Below the pieces are notes generated by a model, which did no database searches, was not told where the DNA came from, and was given only the letters and a program-made list of their open reading frames with translations. Positions 62,103 through 64,000 of a DNA stretch of 64,000 nucleotides are shown here, in pieces. Source of the DNA: Eutypa lata (Eukaryota > Ascomycota > Sordariomycetes > Xylariales > Diatrypaceae); assembly GCA_022661535.1 (NCBI GenBank), contig JAKULF010000004.1, positions 5,704,001 through 5,768,000 on the forward strand, written 5' to 3'. A program made the translations under genes and the position numbers. Every line of letters begins with the position of its first letter. Within the stretch, counting starts at the first letter, position 1.

Positions 62103-63860
62103 TCAAGAAGACCATCCATTATAAGGATGGTAGCAGAAGGGGACAGGAGGACTCGTCCACCTTGGACTGCTCGTACTGTCGGAGTACTTAACGATAGGAG
62201 CTACGATCTTTAGATCTTTGCCGTAGACACTATCGCTAAAGTGGGTGTAAAAGCCCTCGTCCATAAGATAGGGGGTTTTCTTCCAGTCATCAAAGATCTG
62301 GTAGTACAGTTCGATGACGTGAATATCACTGCCCCATGTTCTGAACTGGAACTCCTCTTGGATTCTCTTGACGACCTCCGGCTGGTACAATCCAACCCAT
62401 GGCTCCAGCGTAGCGGCGTCGTAGGCAGTCAAGCTCGCACAGCCATACCAGCTCCCCCCGTACTTGGCACGGTCGCGGATCATAGACATTATGGTCACTG
62501 CGCAAATAGCACCAGTCGACATATCGCTAATAGGAAGACAGGGCAGGATCCCTTGGCCCTCGGGGAAGCCAAAAGCTTTCCCCATCACATAGGAGCTTCC
62601 TGTGGCAGCGTCTGCTACCTGCTGCCATCCAGGGCGCTCAGCATAGTACCCATCGGGTCCGTAGCAATTCTCATCAAGCCAAATCATCCCCCTCCCACGG
62701 CGAGCCGCAGCCTCCATGGCCATGGTCTGTCCAAGACCACGACGCTCAAGGGATCGGAGACGATAACCTTGGATCACGACATCAGCTTCGGAAATGAGCT
62801 CCTTGACGCGCTGACGCCCCTCGGGGTCGTTGATGTCAAGGTCGTATGTCGTCTTGCCAGCCATAAGGGTAAGCTGAGCAGGCTTTGGTTGGTGTTAGTA
62901 ACAGTTCGGTAGTAGTTCTATTGATGGGGAGAAGCTTACAGTAAAGTCAACCTTCTTGGTCGTGTTAACTCGAATTACCTGCGCGCCCATCGATGCCAAA
63001 ATGGCACCACAGGCTGGGGCCGCGATGACGCGAGCCAGTTCTAGAACCTTGATGCCTGCAAGTGGGCGAGTGTCTCCCGGAGTCATGGGTCCCCAAGCAG
63101 CAGGCTTGATGTTCTCGGTGAACTGCACCTGGTTGAAATTAACCAACGGGTGCTTCGCAAGAGCTTTTCCCATCATCGTCTGCCGCCACTGTTCGGGGTT
63201 GTAAACAACAGACCCGGGATACCCGTGCTCCAGCTGGATCAACTCGATTTCTCCGGCAGCCATCTTCAAGGTCTGTGTCTTGATAGCCTCGTAGGCTTCG
63301 TCTCCGGTGAGATTAGGCTGGTCGGGGTCTACACCGAGGGATCTGAGGATATCCCAAGGGTTGGCCGATCCGTGCGTCTGGTACCACACGTTAGGTGTCG
63401 CCGTCGGATAAATAGCCTGAGAACGCAGTTTGAGGGCGCTGTCGACGGCTGCTTTGGACATCTCGGGATTCAAATTGGGCGCCTCCAGAGCAGCGGACTT
63501 CTCCGCCCCGTCAACCCAGACAGCGCCAATCGAGTTGAGCCAGAGACCGGCGGCGTCGGTATTGATGGTGGTTTTCTGGTCGGTAGAAACACCACGAAGC
63601 GCCAGGATCTCGTGACCGATAATGCCAGCCATCGCATGCAGGACAGCGGTGACAGCGGCCGACTTAATGGGTCCTGGGATCGGCGGAAGATCGTGGCCGA
63701 CGAAGTTCACACCATCAAGGAGGTCCTTGTCTTGGGTGAAGTTGGGGGTTCTGCTAGCCAGCTCATACAAGATCCGCTTGCAGTCCTCTGGCACCGGCAC
63801 GAATGACGTGTCAGTGAACGACCCAGGGCCGTAAATACCGGCTTGTCGCTCAGATGACAT
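62103..63860 (-). CDS. Family III CoA-transferase (CaiB/BaiF-like), fungal long form
   Basis: Exons 63860-62940 and 62873-62103 (563 aa), with a 66-bp phase-0 intron that joins KKVDFT to LTLMAGKTTYDLDIN. The CoA-transferase III core starts at RPLAGIKVLELARVIAAPACGAILASMGAQVIRV and continues through DLDINDPEGR, DVVIQGYRLRSLERRGLG and ISDMSTGAICAVTIM. The N-terminal 250 residues are an added half-domain seen in fungal L-carnitine dehydratase/racemase-like proteins. The superfamily moves CoA between carboxylates, or racemises acyl-CoAs. Beside an aldehyde dehydrogenase it could activate the acid that enzyme makes, but the donor and acceptor are unknown. Only 140 bp of upstream sequence is in the window, so a regulatory site may lie outside. 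Confidence 0.88.
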
Positions 63861-64000
63861 TTTGATATAACTGTTTGGCTGAAAACGAAGTACTAAAAAA
63901 CCATTAAGCAGAGCTTGAGAGTGAAGAGTCGGTCTATTTGAAGACGTAGGCTGGTATTATTATACTAATGCGAAGAGGTGACTAATCTAGAGCAAGTGTC

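Overview
The window looks like nuclear DNA of a filamentous ascomycete (Pezizomycotina, probably Sordariomycetes). The evidence is short introns of about 50-130 bp with GTRNGT donors and CTAAC-like branch points, widely spaced monocistronic genes, and fungus-specific families: a Zn2Cys6 regulator, a GT32 sphingolipid mannosyltransferase, a CFEM-like secreted protein, and an AAA ATPase with the fungal N-terminal domain. I found no plasmid, phage or CRISPR feature. All gene models were spliced by hand from reading frames and GT..AG sites.

Left part (1-41 kb): mostly unlinked housekeeping or single genes. In order: a GT32 glycosyltransferase (minus); a long gene-poor tract containing a broken gene for a one-pass membrane glycoprotein (8.1-9.2 kb); an M28 glutamate-carboxypeptidase-like peptidase (minus); an MFS transporter with His-rich and Asp-rich segments; IMP dehydrogenase (minus) divergent from a 1741-residue IQGAP; an intron-containing tRNA-Gln(CUG); an AAA ATPase; a secreted cysteine-rich CFEM-like protein; and a 672-residue polytopic membrane protein of unknown function.

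Right part (41-64 kb): nine genes that look like one metabolic cluster. They are a tartrate/D-malate dehydrogenase, a Zn2Cys6 regulator with a 20-Gln tract, an SDR polyol/ketose reductase, a dihydroxyacetone-synthase-type transketolase, a zinc polyol dehydrogenase, a Baeyer-Villiger-type flavin monooxygenase, an MFS sugar/polyol transporter, a succinate-semialdehyde-dehydrogenase-like enzyme and a family III CoA-transferase. Two gene pairs are divergent (SDR/transketolase and dehydrogenase/monooxygenase). Five intergenic regions, together upstream of seven cluster genes, each carry a CGG-N10-CCG inverted repeat 200-340 bp from the start codon. The best copies have the form TCGGRA-N6-TYCCGR. 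This is the form of site expected for a dimeric Zn2Cys6 protein, so the resident regulator is the obvious candidate. The substrate is unknown; import, oxidation/reduction of a polyol or ketose, two-carbon transfer, aldehyde oxidation and CoA transfer is an inferred order only.

Between the transketolase and the zinc dehydrogenase lies a 1.14-kb, almost purely A+T island bounded by 21-bp terminal inverted repeats (20/21 identical). It is probably a decayed or non-autonomous DNA transposon inside the cluster, and a 28-bp perfect palindrome lies just beyond it.
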